A stretch of DNA of 13,313 nt from positions 1-13,313 of the forward strand of contig DGYK01000016.1 in the NCBI GenBank assembly GCA_002398365.1. Direction: 5' to 3'. The notes beneath the pieces were generated by a model. It saw only the letters and a program-made list of their open reading frames with translations. It was not told the DNA's origin and ran no database searches. This document shows positions 7,450 to 13,313 of this stretch, in pieces. Every line of letters starts with the position of its first letter. The stretch's first letter is position 1. The DNA comes from Flammeovirgaceae bacterium UBA5008 (GTDB lineage: Bacteria > Bacteroidota > Bacteroidia > Cytophagales > Cyclobacteriaceae). Made by a program: the position numbers and the translations under genes.

Positions 7450-9555
7450 TTAGCTAACTGTCGAACCGGGGCTTACTGATTCGTTGGACTGCAATAAGCG
7501 AAGCTTTCCGTCCTTATCTTCTGCCATCAAAATCATTCCTTGCGACTCAACACCCATTATTTTCCGAGGGGCCAGGTTTACCAAAATGGTCACTTGTTTG
7601 CCAACCATTTGCTCGGGCGAAAAGTGTTCGGCAATTCCACTCATCACAGTTCGTCTATCTATCCCTGTGTCGACTTGAAGCTTTAATAGCTTTTTAGATT
7701 TCTCCACCCGCTCAGCGGTAAGAATGGTTCCTATACGGATGTCCATCTTAGAAAAATCATCAAATGTGATTTCTGCTTTTGCCGGTGTTACGGGCTGGCT
7801 AGATAGTTCCATTGCTTTTTTAGAATCCAATAATTTCTTGATTTGCTTTTCAATCACTTCATCTTCAATTTTCTCAAATAAAAGAGAAGCCGTACCTAAT
7901 GTATGACCTACATTTAGTAAATCGGAAGCTCCAGCTTTGCTCCAATCTAGTTGTTGGAAGCTTAACATTGTACGCAATTTCTTTGCTGTGAATGGCAGGA
8001 AAGGTTCAACTACAATTGACAAATTAGCAGCGATCTGCAATGAAATATTGAGTATCGTTCCAACTTTTTGTAAGTCTGTCTTTGCTAACTTCCATGGTTC
8101 CGTTTCCGCCAAATACTTATTTCCTAGGCGAGCCAGATCCATCACTTGTGCCGTTGCTTCGCGAAAGCGGTATGCTTGAATGGATGCTCCTATTTTACCG
8201 GGAAGGTCTTTTAAATCACTGATCACTTTCTGATCTACTTCAGAAAGACTGCCAAGAGCAGGAATTCTATTGTCGAAATATTTTTGCGTGAGCACCAATG
8301 CTCTATTCACAAAATTTCCAAAAATTGCTACCAGCTCATTATTATTCTTCGCCTGAAAATCTTTCCAAGTGAACTCACTATCTTTTGTTTCCGGTAAATT
8401 CGTTAGCAGTGCATAACGTAATACATCTGGCTTATCCGGAAAGTCGGCTAAGTATTCATGCATTTCAATTGACCAACCTCTGCTGGTAGACATCTTGTCT
8501 CCTTCTAGGTTCATGAATTCATTGGCTGGCACGTTTTCCGGTAAAATGTACTCACCTGTTGCCTTGAGTATGATCGGGAAAATAATGCAATGAAAAACGA
8601 TGTTATCCTTTCCGACAAAATGAATCAATTTGGTTTCACTGTCTTGCCAGTAAGGTTTCCAATCAGTTGATTTTGGGTTTTTGAATTCACGCTGCGGAGT
8701 TGCAAACTGAAGTTTGTTCTCTTCTAATTCTTTAAACAAAGCGCGCGTTGCCGAAACATAACCGATGGGTGCATCGAACCATACATAAAGCACTTTGCCT
8801 TCCGCATCCGGCAGCGGCACTTTGATACCCCAATCCAAATCACGCGTCATGGCACGCGGTTGCAAGCCTGCATCGATCCACGATTTGCATTGGCCATAGA
8901 CATTTACTTTCCAATCGTCTTTGTGCGATTTTAGAATCCAATCGGAAAGCCAGCCTTCATAATTTTGTAATGGCAAATACCAATGCTTAGTCGACTTAAG
9001 AATAGGGGCATTTCCCGTAAGGGTAGATTTTGGATTAATCAATTCACGTGGACTGAGAGTTGAACCACAGCGCTCGCACTGATCGCCATACGCATTTGGG
9101 TTAGCACATTTGGGACAAGTTCCAACAATGTAACGATCAGCTAAAAACACATTTGCCTTGTCATCATAGTACTGTTCAGAAATTTCCTCTGTCAGCAAAC
9201 CCTTGTTAAAGAGGTTTAAGAAAATCTCTTGAGAAGTTTCATGATGGATTGATTCACTTGTGCGATGATATATGTCAAATGACATTCCCAATTGGTGAAA
9301 ACAATCTTTTATTTGTGCATCATACTTATCGATAATGGCTCTTGACGTGGTATTTTCTTTTAATGCTTGGTTAGGAATGGCTGTGCCATGCTCATCGCTG
9401 CCGCATACAAACACAACATCTTTGCCGATGGAACGCAAATACCGCACATAAACATCTGAAGGAATATATGCGCCAGCCAAATGGCCAATGTGTTTTGGCC
9501 CATTGGCGTAGGGTAAGGCCGCGGTGACTAAATATCGTTTGAACTCTTTGCTCAT
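7450..9555 (-). CDS. metG: Methionyl-tRNA synthetase with C-terminal tRNA-binding domain
   Basis: The enzyme charges tRNA-Met with methionine in the cytoplasm, in an ATP-dependent reaction. At 701 residues it is the long, dimeric form. The class I HIGH motif is H22-I-G-H25, within PYANGPKHIGHLAG. A zinc knuckle has cysteines 147, 150, 160 and 163 (CPKC...CERC). The second signature is K354-M-S-T-S358, a KMSTS variant of KMSKS with Thr in place of the second Lys. The anticodon-binding helical domain follows, then a linker, then an EMAP/Trbp111-like OB-fold from about residue 600 (MDIRIGTI at 604, later LAPRKIMGVESQGMIL) that aids tRNA binding and dimerisation. The gene ends in tandem TAA TAG stops. 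The histidine kinase ends 48 bases upstream and a transporter begins 23 bases downstream. No T-box or other riboswitch is evident in the short leader. Confidence 0.98.
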   Translation of the reverse strand: MSKEFKRYLVTAALPYANGPKHIGHLAGAYIPSDVYVRYLRSIGKDVVFVCGSDEHGTAIPNQALKENTTSRAIIDKYDAQIKDCFHQLGMSFDIYHRTSESIHHETSQEIFLNLFNKGLLTEEISEQYYDDKANVFLADRYIVGTCPKCANPNAYGDQCERCGSTLSPRELINPKSTLTGNAPILKSTKHWYLPLQNYEGWLSDWILKSHKDDWKVNVYGQCKSWIDAGLQPRAMTRDLDWGIKVPLPDAEGKVLYVWFDAPIGYVSATRALFKELEENKLQFATPQREFKNPKSTDWKPYWQDSETKLIHFVGKDNIVFHCIIFPIILKATGEYILPENVPANEFMNLEGDKMSTSRGWSIEMHEYLADFPDKPDVLRYALLTNLPETKDSEFTWKDFQAKNNNELVAIFGNFVNRALVLTQKYFDNRIPALGSLSEVDQKVISDLKDLPGKIGASIQAYRFREATAQVMDLARLGNKYLAETEPWKLAKTDLQKVGTILNISLQIAANLSIVVEPFLPFTAKKLRTMLSFQQLDWSKAGASDLLNVGHTLGTASLLFEKIEDEVIEKQIKKLLDSKKAMELSSQPVTPAKAEITFDDFSKMDIRIGTILTAERVEKSKKLLKLQVDTGIDRRTVMSGIAEHFSPEQMVGKQVTILVNLAPRKIMGVESQGMILMAEDKDGKLRLLQSNESVSPGSTVS

Positions 9556-9603
9556 GGGTATCGTAAAATCTGCGCAAAGATGAGAAAATGTAGAGACAAA
9601 AGA

Positions 9604-11805
9604 TTATATGCCAGTCTTCATTTTTTTGGCGTCTTCAAGCGCTTCTTGCTCAAAACGCAACAAATCAGCTTCCAGTTCCTTTCGCTTAGCAACAATAGGC
9701 GAGATATCACTGGGCAATACGACCGTAAAAATGGTTCCATCTTTAGTTGATTTTTCCATTTTAATTTCCCCACCTAATTTGTCCGTACAAACTTTTGCCA
9801 AATACAAGCCCACTCCACCCGTTTCTGATCTTTCGGAGGCACGCATGAACATGTGAAACATAGTATCTGCAGGAACATCAACAATGCCAATACCATTATC
9901 TTCTACTTTAATAATAGTTTGGTTATTTAGTTGAATAATAGTCGTCTTTACATATGGTTGAACTCGTACAGAATTATTGTAAAACTTTATTCCGTTGTCG
10001 ACCAAGTTCTCTATAACGATCTCCAATAAAAAATGATCCGAAATAGTTTCACCATCTCCTTCTATCTCATAACTAACATCGACTCCATTCTCTTCAATCT
10101 GTTTCTCTTTCTCTTTAATAAGCACATCCAGCATCTTTTTGAAGTCAATTATCTCGGGATTTATTTTAGCCTCGTTGATTTTCCCCACCGTAGTTAATCG
10201 GCCCAAGATTTTCGCCATTTTGTCAGAATGAGAAAGTAACTTTTCTAGAATGTTACGAACCATTTCTTCCTTTGTTTCAATTAATCCCAGATTACATAGG
10301 CCTTGAAAGGTTACTAAAGGACCTCGAATATCATGCGAACTTTTGTACAAAAAATTATCTAACTCTTTGTTAACCTGTGTAAGCATTAATGTAGACTTCA
10401 ATAAATCGGACGTGCGATCGCGAACCCTCTTATCCAACTCTTTATTTTGCGTAGCCAATTGTTGATTTTTCTCCTCGATCACGAATTTCGCTTTTGCGAT
10501 TTCCGAACTTGCCTTTTGTTGTTTTCGGGTAGCTATTAAAGAAACGATGGCGAGCATCAGCACCAAAATCGCGATAGCAATTATGAAAAAATACTGACTG
10601 TTTTGTTTATCAATAAGAGCTTGTTTTAATTCTAGAGATAGATTTTTCTCTTGAATTGTTTTCAGGTTTTCTCGTTCCGCAAAATTGGCTTGCACTTTCG
10701 CTAAATTTTTAATGAGGTCATCACTGTAAATACTATCCTTTAATTGAATGTATTTAGCTTGGTATTCAGATGAATTAGCGAAGTCTTTCTGATCTTGATA
10801 AATTTTTGAAAACTGCTTGTACACTTCAATTAAAGAAAGTGTGTAATTAGTACTGGAGGCTATTGCCTCAGCCTCTTTTAAAAAGTTGATCGCTTCTGAT
10901 TCAAGTCCTTGCCGTTCTTTCACTAGTGCTAGATTTAGCAAGCTTTCGATTTGGAATCTTTTCTCACCAAATTGTTTTGCCAGTTGCAATGATTTATCAA
11001 AGTGAAGGATTGCATCCTCATTCTTTTTCTGTTCAGATAAAGAAACACCCAGGCTAAATTCTGCTTCAATTTGAACTGCTGAATTACAGCCTTTCTTACA
11101 AATTTCAATCGCTTGATTGATGTAACCTTCTGCCTCTTTGTATTTTTTCAATTGAATATAACAGAGAGCCATGTTGATGAGTAGTCGATCTAAGTCATAT
11201 TTGCTTGAAATCGAATTTTTAGTATCCAATGATCTTTTGTAAAATTCCAAGGCGCGATCGTAGTCTTTCAGTTTAAAGTAAACAAAGCCAATGTTGTTAT
11301 AGGTAATCGATAATTCTTCTTTGTTACCTAATTTTTCGTTTACAGTAATTGCCTTAAAATGACATTCTAAGGCCTTATCATGATTTCCGTTCAATGAATA
11401 TGCGATAGCTAGGGTGTTAAGGATCTTAATCTGATCATCATCAAAATTGTTGCGATTAGCTATTACTAGTCCTTCATTTAGCTCTTTAATCGATAAAGTC
11501 AACGAATCGAGCTTACGGTAAATAAAGCCATTCGCTCGTTTAAATTGCACAATCCGCAAACTATCACCAAGTTTATAAGATAACGCTAGTGCCTGCTTTG
11601 ATATCAATAACGATTCTTCTATGTTGTTATCTAAGTGAATTCTTACCAGTTCTCTCATTAGGTCCAGCTTCTTTGCCCCACTCGCAGCTTGAATTAAGCG
11701 GGTCAGTGAATCTACCTTTGCGTCTACACTTTGAGCTAAAGCTGGCACAGAAATGGTGCTTATCAGGATACAAAAAGTGAAGAACTTAAAACGGTTAAGG
11801 TACAT
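9604..11805 (-). CDS. TPR-domain transmembrane sensor histidine kinase, 733 residues
   Basis: This is a membrane sensor kinase of a two-component system. Residues 1-25 are a signal peptide (ending PALAQ). About 40-370 is helical tetratricopeptide repeat, roughly seven units; one of the clearest contains NNIGFVYFKLKDYDRALEFY. Because it follows a signal peptide and precedes the only internal membrane helix (about 404-425, IIAIAILVLMLAIVSLIA), this sensor domain should be periplasmic. A coiled coil (about 430-475) leads to the HisKA domain with phospho-acceptor H491 in SSHDIRGPL. The HATPase domain has N600-D603-N604 (N box), D636-N-G-I-G (G1) and GGVGLYLAK (G2). All catalytic motifs are intact. 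There is no receiver or DNA-binding domain, so a separate response regulator must exist, but none lies in the window. The gene shares a 105-bp divergent upstream region with the small-lipoprotein cassette, and metG follows after 48 bp. Confidence 0.93.
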   Translation of the reverse strand: MYLNRFKFFTFCILISTISVPALAQSVDAKVDSLTRLIQAASGAKKLDLMRELVRIHLDNNIEESLLISKQALALSYKLGDSLRIVQFKRANGFIYRKLDSLTLSIKELNEGLVIANRNNFDDDQIKILNTLAIAYSLNGNHDKALECHFKAITVNEKLGNKEELSITYNNIGFVYFKLKDYDRALEFYKRSLDTKNSISSKYDLDRLLINMALCYIQLKKYKEAEGYINQAIEICKKGCNSAVQIEAEFSLGVSLSEQKKNEDAILHFDKSLQLAKQFGEKRFQIESLLNLALVKERQGLESEAINFLKEAEAIASSTNYTLSLIEVYKQFSKIYQDQKDFANSSEYQAKYIQLKDSIYSDDLIKNLAKVQANFAERENLKTIQEKNLSLELKQALIDKQNSQYFFIIAIAILVLMLAIVSLIATRKQQKASSEIAKAKFVIEEKNQQLATQNKELDKRVRDRTSDLLKSTLMLTQVNKELDNFLYKSSHDIRGPLVTFQGLCNLGLIETKEEMVRNILEKLLSHSDKMAKILGRLTTVGKINEAKINPEIIDFKKMLDVLIKEKEKQIEENGVDVSYEIEGDGETISDHFLLEIVIENLVDNGIKFYNNSVRVQPYVKTTIIQLNNQTIIKVEDNGIGIVDVPADTMFHMFMRASERSETGGVGLYLAKVCTDKLGGEIKMEKSTKDGTIFTVVLPSDISPIVAKRKELEADLLRFEQEALEDAKKMKTGI

Positions 11806-11910
11806 GAGTTTTATCTAAATAATAATTACAGTTTTTTTTTAAACGAGCCTCCCCACATTTGTAACGAAGTTTTAAGTGAAACAAAAATAAACCAAAAACC
11901 AAATATTACT

Positions 11911-12042
11911 ATGAAAAAATTATTGTATTCAGGCGCTATTCTACTCTTTCTTTCATTAACGTATACCTCTTGCACAAAAGAGGAGGTAAAGCCTCAAGTA
12001 GAAACCAACAATACAGGAGGTGGTGTAAGTGATAAATTTTAA
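11911..12042 (+). CDS. Small lipoprotein, copy 1 of 4 (43 residues)
   Basis: ATG AAA AAA opens a 43-codon gene. Residues 2-20 are a lipoprotein signal peptide (KKLLYSGAILLF...) with lipobox residues YTSC, and C21 is the predicted lipidated first residue of a 23-residue mature chain. That chain starts CTKEEVKP and ends ETNNTGGGVSDKF. The C-x-K-E-E start matches the lipoprotein surface-export signal described in Flavobacteriia (acidic pair after K at +3), so surface exposure is plausible. This is the most divergent copy between C21 and the tail (QV at 29-30, where the others have VR). It is the first gene of the cassette, 105 bp from the divergent kinase start. I know of no function for the family. 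The shared ending and shared length across four copies make it a real gene despite its size. Confidence 0.88.
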   Translation: MKKLLYSGAILLFLSLTYTSCTKEEVKPQVETNNTGGGVSDKF

Positions 12043-12068
12043 CCATTAACATATAATTCTTTAGTAAC

Positions 12069-12200
12069 ATGAAAAAACTATTCTACTCTATCACCCTATT
12101 TTCAATTATAATGGTTGCAGCCGCCTCTTGTACTCAAGAAGAAGTAAAACCAGTGAGAGAAACCAATAACACCGGAGGTGGTGTGAGCGATAAATTCTAA
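12069..12200 (+). CDS. Small lipoprotein, copy 2 of 4 (43 residues)
   Basis: The gene begins 26 bases after copy 1 and has exactly the same length. The signal peptide MKKLFYSITLFSIIMVAAAS leads to C21, then CTQEEVKPVR and the invariant ETNNTGGGVSDKF. Q replaces K at +3 of the mature chain, so the match to the surface-export signal is weaker than in copies 1 and 4. Codons in the tail differ from its neighbours (for example GTG for Val, AGC for Ser, TTC for Phe) without changing a residue. No terminator lies between the copies, so the four are probably one transcript. Confidence 0.88.
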   Translation: MKKLFYSITLFSIIMVAAASCTQEEVKPVRETNNTGGGVSDKF

Positions 12201-12236
12201 TCATTAATTAACGTAACCTAAAATCTAACCAATCCT

Positions 12237-12368
12237 ATGAAGAAACTATTCTATACTATTGCTTTGTTGTCAATCATTATCATTACTGCAACTTCTTGCA
12301 CTCAAGAAGAAGTGAAGCCAGTGAGAGAGACTAATAACACAGGAGGTGGTGTAAGTGACAAATTTTAA
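12237..12368 (+). CDS. Small lipoprotein, copy 3 of 4 (43 residues)
   Basis: The gene begins 36 bases after copy 2. The signal peptide (MKKLFYTIALLSIIIITATS) is the part that varies most, as expected for a region under only bulk hydrophobicity constraint. The mature chain, CTQEEVKPVR plus ETNNTGGGVSDKF, is identical in protein to copy 2, although the DNA differs at several third codon positions. Copies 2 and 3 are therefore the closest pair, but not a very recent duplication. Confidence 0.88.
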   Translation: MKKLFYTIALLSIIIITATSCTQEEVKPVRETNNTGGGVSDKF

Positions 12369-12401
12369 TTCTGAATCAGTCTATTAAAAATTTAATCAAT
12401 T

Positions 12402-12533
12402 ATGAAAAAGCTTTTATACATATTCATTTTGTTTTCCATCGTTTCAGTTTTTGCTTCATCTTGTTCTAAAGAAGAAGTAAAACCAGTAAGAGAAACCAAC
12501 AATACAGGGGGAGGAGTAAGCGATAAGTTTTAA
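12402..12533 (+). CDS. Small lipoprotein, copy 4 of 4 (43 residues)
   Basis: The gene begins 33 bases after copy 3. Its signal peptide (MKKLLYIFILFSIVSVFASS) precedes C21. The mature chain is CSKEEVKPVR plus ETNNTGGGVSDKF, again with K-E-E at +3 to +5. The three glycines are encoded GGG GGA GGA, whereas the other copies use GGA GGT GGT, so the repeated tail is not maintained by recent gene conversion. It is followed by 147 non-coding bases before the fifth small gene. Confidence 0.88.
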   Translation: MKKLLYIFILFSIVSVFASSCSKEEVKPVRETNNTGGGVSDKF

Positions 12534-12555
12534 CAATCTGATCCTAAGGTAAAGA

Positions 12556-12587
12556 TTTGTTGCCAAAAATCTAAACTAAAACTTTTG
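12556..12587 (+). promoter_or_regulatory. Possible promoter for the 54-residue peptide gene
   Basis: TTTG (12556-12559), a 20-base spacer and AACTTTTG (12580-12587, one mismatch to TANNTTTG) resemble a Bacteroidota promoter facing the fifth small gene. The leader would be about 85-90 bases. This is the best match in the gap, but it is imperfect. Confidence 0.35.
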
Positions 12588-12613
12588 ATCACTAATTCAA
12601 GATATCTGATCAC
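12586..12613. repeat. Two TGATCAC copies spaced 21 bp (possible operator pair)
   Basis: TGATCAC occurs at 12586-12592 and 12607-12613; each contains the palindrome TGATCA. The 21-bp period equals two helical turns, so both would face the same side of the DNA. The first copy overlaps the candidate -7 element. They may be binding sites for a dimeric regulator. Confidence 0.35.
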
Positions 12614-12680
12614 GATTTATCAATGAAAAGTGTAGAAGAATAATTAAAATATTAAGGTCAACTATTAAACAATACGTAAT

Positions 12681-12845
12681 ATGAAAAACAAGAAAATTGC
12701 CGCCCTTATTTTGTTTGCTATCGCAGCTATCTCATTGTCATTTACTTTTTCGAGCCGTAATGGAAACAGCTCAAAAACAACTGAAAAGGCCAATTCAGAA
12801 GCCAATGCTCCTCAGTCAGGTTTTGTATCTGAAAGCCAGTTTTAG
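12681..12845 (+). CDS. Small exported peptide (54 residues), possible divergent relative of the lipoprotein cassette
   Basis: ATG at 12681 opens a 54-codon frame: a basic start (MKNKK), a hydrophobic segment (IAALILFAIAAISLSFTF), then a polar 30-residue tail rich in S, N, K, E and A. The lipobox cysteine position is occupied by serines (FTFSSRNG), so it is either secreted after cleavage or anchored by its uncleaved signal. It ends SGFVSESQF, which recalls the GGGVSDKF end of the four genes before it: V-S, an acidic residue, a Lys/Gln, then a terminal Phe. The resemblance is short and could be convergent. It may have its own promoter in the 147-bp gap upstream. The TAG stop is followed by a non-coding zone with several inverted repeats. 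Function unknown. Confidence 0.7.
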   Translation: MKNKKIAALILFAIAAISLSFTFSSRNGNSSKTTEKANSEANAPQSGFVSESQF

Positions 12846-12867
12846 CCGGTTTTTCCGTCTGAAATTC

Positions 12868-12881
12868 GCCTGAATTCAGGC
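12868..12881. repeat. Perfect 14-bp palindrome GCCTGAATTCAGGC
   Basis: This is a fully symmetric sequence with no central spacer, 22 bases after the stop of the 54-residue gene. It may be a protein-binding site or part of a cruciform or hairpin. Confidence 0.7.
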
Positions 12882-12969
12882 AACAAAAATCACCGAATGG
12901 TAGATTTTTGAGCAAATTCGACTAAAAACTGATCGGTTCGCCCTCAATTATTGAAAAATTGAGACATAA

Positions 12970-12996
12970 GGTTTTGTGTGAATTATGAACAAAACC
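12970..12996. repeat. Inverted repeat GGTTTTGT-N11-ACAAAACC
   Basis: Perfect 8-bp arms flank an 11-base loop in the non-coding zone. It could form a moderate hairpin in RNA of either strand. No T run follows directly. Confidence 0.55.
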
Positions 12997-13169
12997 ACCA
13001 AAAAGTTGCACTTTTTACCTCAAATCTTACATGCAGATTTAAGGCTTTTAAGCACTTTTTGACCAATAGATTAGCCATGGTTAGTATCAAATCTCCTTAA
13101 CTGGATTTAGTGATTTATCAGCTAATCTGAATGTTAACCATTAGGCATCGGGCTCCCCAGATTCCTTAA

Positions 13170-13313
13170 TTATTGAAATTTCAATTCAAAAGGCATTCGT
13201 GCCTGAGTTCCTTGTAACCTTTTCATTTTCTTCACTTCCTGATAGAGATGATAGTTAGGTCCAAGTTCTTCTTGTAATGCATTTATCTTTGCTGTATTCT
13301 CAGCCTCTTCTAG
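13170..13313 (-). CDS. C-terminal 47 residues of an unrecognised protein entering from the right edge
   Basis: The minus-strand frame is open from the right edge to TAA at 13172-13170. The visible sequence begins LEEAENTAKINALQEELG, continues with a charged, probably helical segment (YQEVKKMKRLQ) and ends RMPFELKFQ. Its composition is typical of a coding region: it is rich in E, K, L and Q and free of stops in an AT-rich context. I do not recognise the family from this fragment. The gene converges on the peptide cassette across the 324-bp non-coding region. Confidence 0.65.
   Translation of the reverse strand, partial: LEEAENTAKINALQEELGPNYHLYQEVKKMKRLQGTQARMPFELKFQ

Larger units (their letters stand above)
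12846..13169. other. Non-coding region of 324 bp rich in inverted repeats
   Basis: No convincing gene lies here. The stretch separates the peptide cassette from the converging gene at the right edge. It holds four inverted repeats within about 150 bp: the palindrome at 12868-12881; CTCAATT/AATTGAG at 12943-12949 and 12957-12963; GGTTTTGT/ACAAAACC at 12970-12977 and 12989-12996; and AAAAAG/CTTTTT at 13000-13005 and 13011-13016. A further AGATTAGC/GCTAATCT pair (13068-13075, 13121-13128) has a 45-base gap. No hairpin is followed by a clean T run long enough to call a classic terminator, though transcripts from both sides must end somewhere here. Confidence 0.6.

Noticed and set aside
8481..8500. 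KMSTS in place of KMSKS in methionyl-tRNA synthetase as a defect
   Set aside because: The first lysine, which is the key catalytic residue, is kept, and variants at the fourth position occur in this enzyme family; the enzyme should be active.
9575..9601. Promoter for metG (TTTTG and CATCTTTG on the minus strand)
   Set aside because: The spacer is only 14 bases and the -7 element has a mismatch; read-through from the kinase gene cannot be excluded, so no promoter is called.
11832..11861. T9 run and CACATTTG as a promoter for the lipoprotein array
   Set aside because: The -7 element has one mismatch and no TTTG-like -33 element sits at 19-20 bases; a promoter must exist in this 105-bp gap, but I cannot place it with confidence.
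11911..12533. CRISPR-like or other non-coding repeat array
   Set aside because: The copies are separated by coding sequence with third-position variation and constant reading-frame length; this is a gene family, not a DNA repeat array.
12985..13062. Short plus-strand frame MNKTTKKLHF... ending in Phe
   Set aside because: Only 25 codons, no signal peptide or membrane segment, and it lies across the inverted repeats; the terminal Phe alone is not enough to join it to the cassette.

Overview
The window looks like a chromosomal segment of a Bacteroidota bacterium, most likely of the Cytophagales type. The evidence is moderate-to-low GC, SprB-like and PKD/Ig-like surface-protein modules behind a signal peptide ending in YAQ, TANNTTTG promoter elements, no strong Shine-Dalgarno sequences, short lipoproteins with a C-x-K/Q-E-E start to the mature chain, and a TPR histidine kinase of a kind common in this phylum. 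The genus cannot be fixed from the sequence.

Layout, left to right. (i) 1-2087, minus strand: a 113-residue exported protein is followed two bases later by the N-terminal 581 residues of a large repeat-rich secreted adhesin that runs off the left edge. Its last two modules are near-identical 86-residue repeats, and one of them contains an odd G9 tract. (ii) 2255-2803, minus strand: a membrane-anchored protein of unknown function, divergent from (iii) smc (2970-6512, plus strand), the chromosome-condensation ATPase. smc has a good Bacteroidota promoter that carries an inverted repeat. (iv) A bidirectional terminator separates smc from a converging minus-strand series: a TPR sensor histidine kinase (11805-9604), metG (9555-7450) and an EamA-type transporter (7426-6560). 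(v) 11911-12845, plus strand, divergent from the kinase: five very short exported-peptide genes. The first four are tandem paralogues of exactly 43 codons, each a lipoprotein ending in the same 13 residues, ETNNTGGGVSDKF. The fifth has 54 codons, no lipobox cysteine and a related VS-acidic-F end. (vi) 12846-13169: a non-coding stretch rich in inverted repeats. (vii) 13170-13313, minus strand: the C-terminus of an unrecognised protein entering from the right.

The housekeeping genes (smc, metG, transporter) are ordinary. The striking element is the peptide cassette. Its invariant C-terminus is encoded with synonymous changes at every one of 13 codons, so the peptide itself is under selection. 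The cassette shares a 105-bp divergent intergenic region with a kinase whose extracytoplasmic domain is built of TPR repeats, a fold often used to bind peptides. A link between the two is an inference from position and fold, not something the sequence proves.
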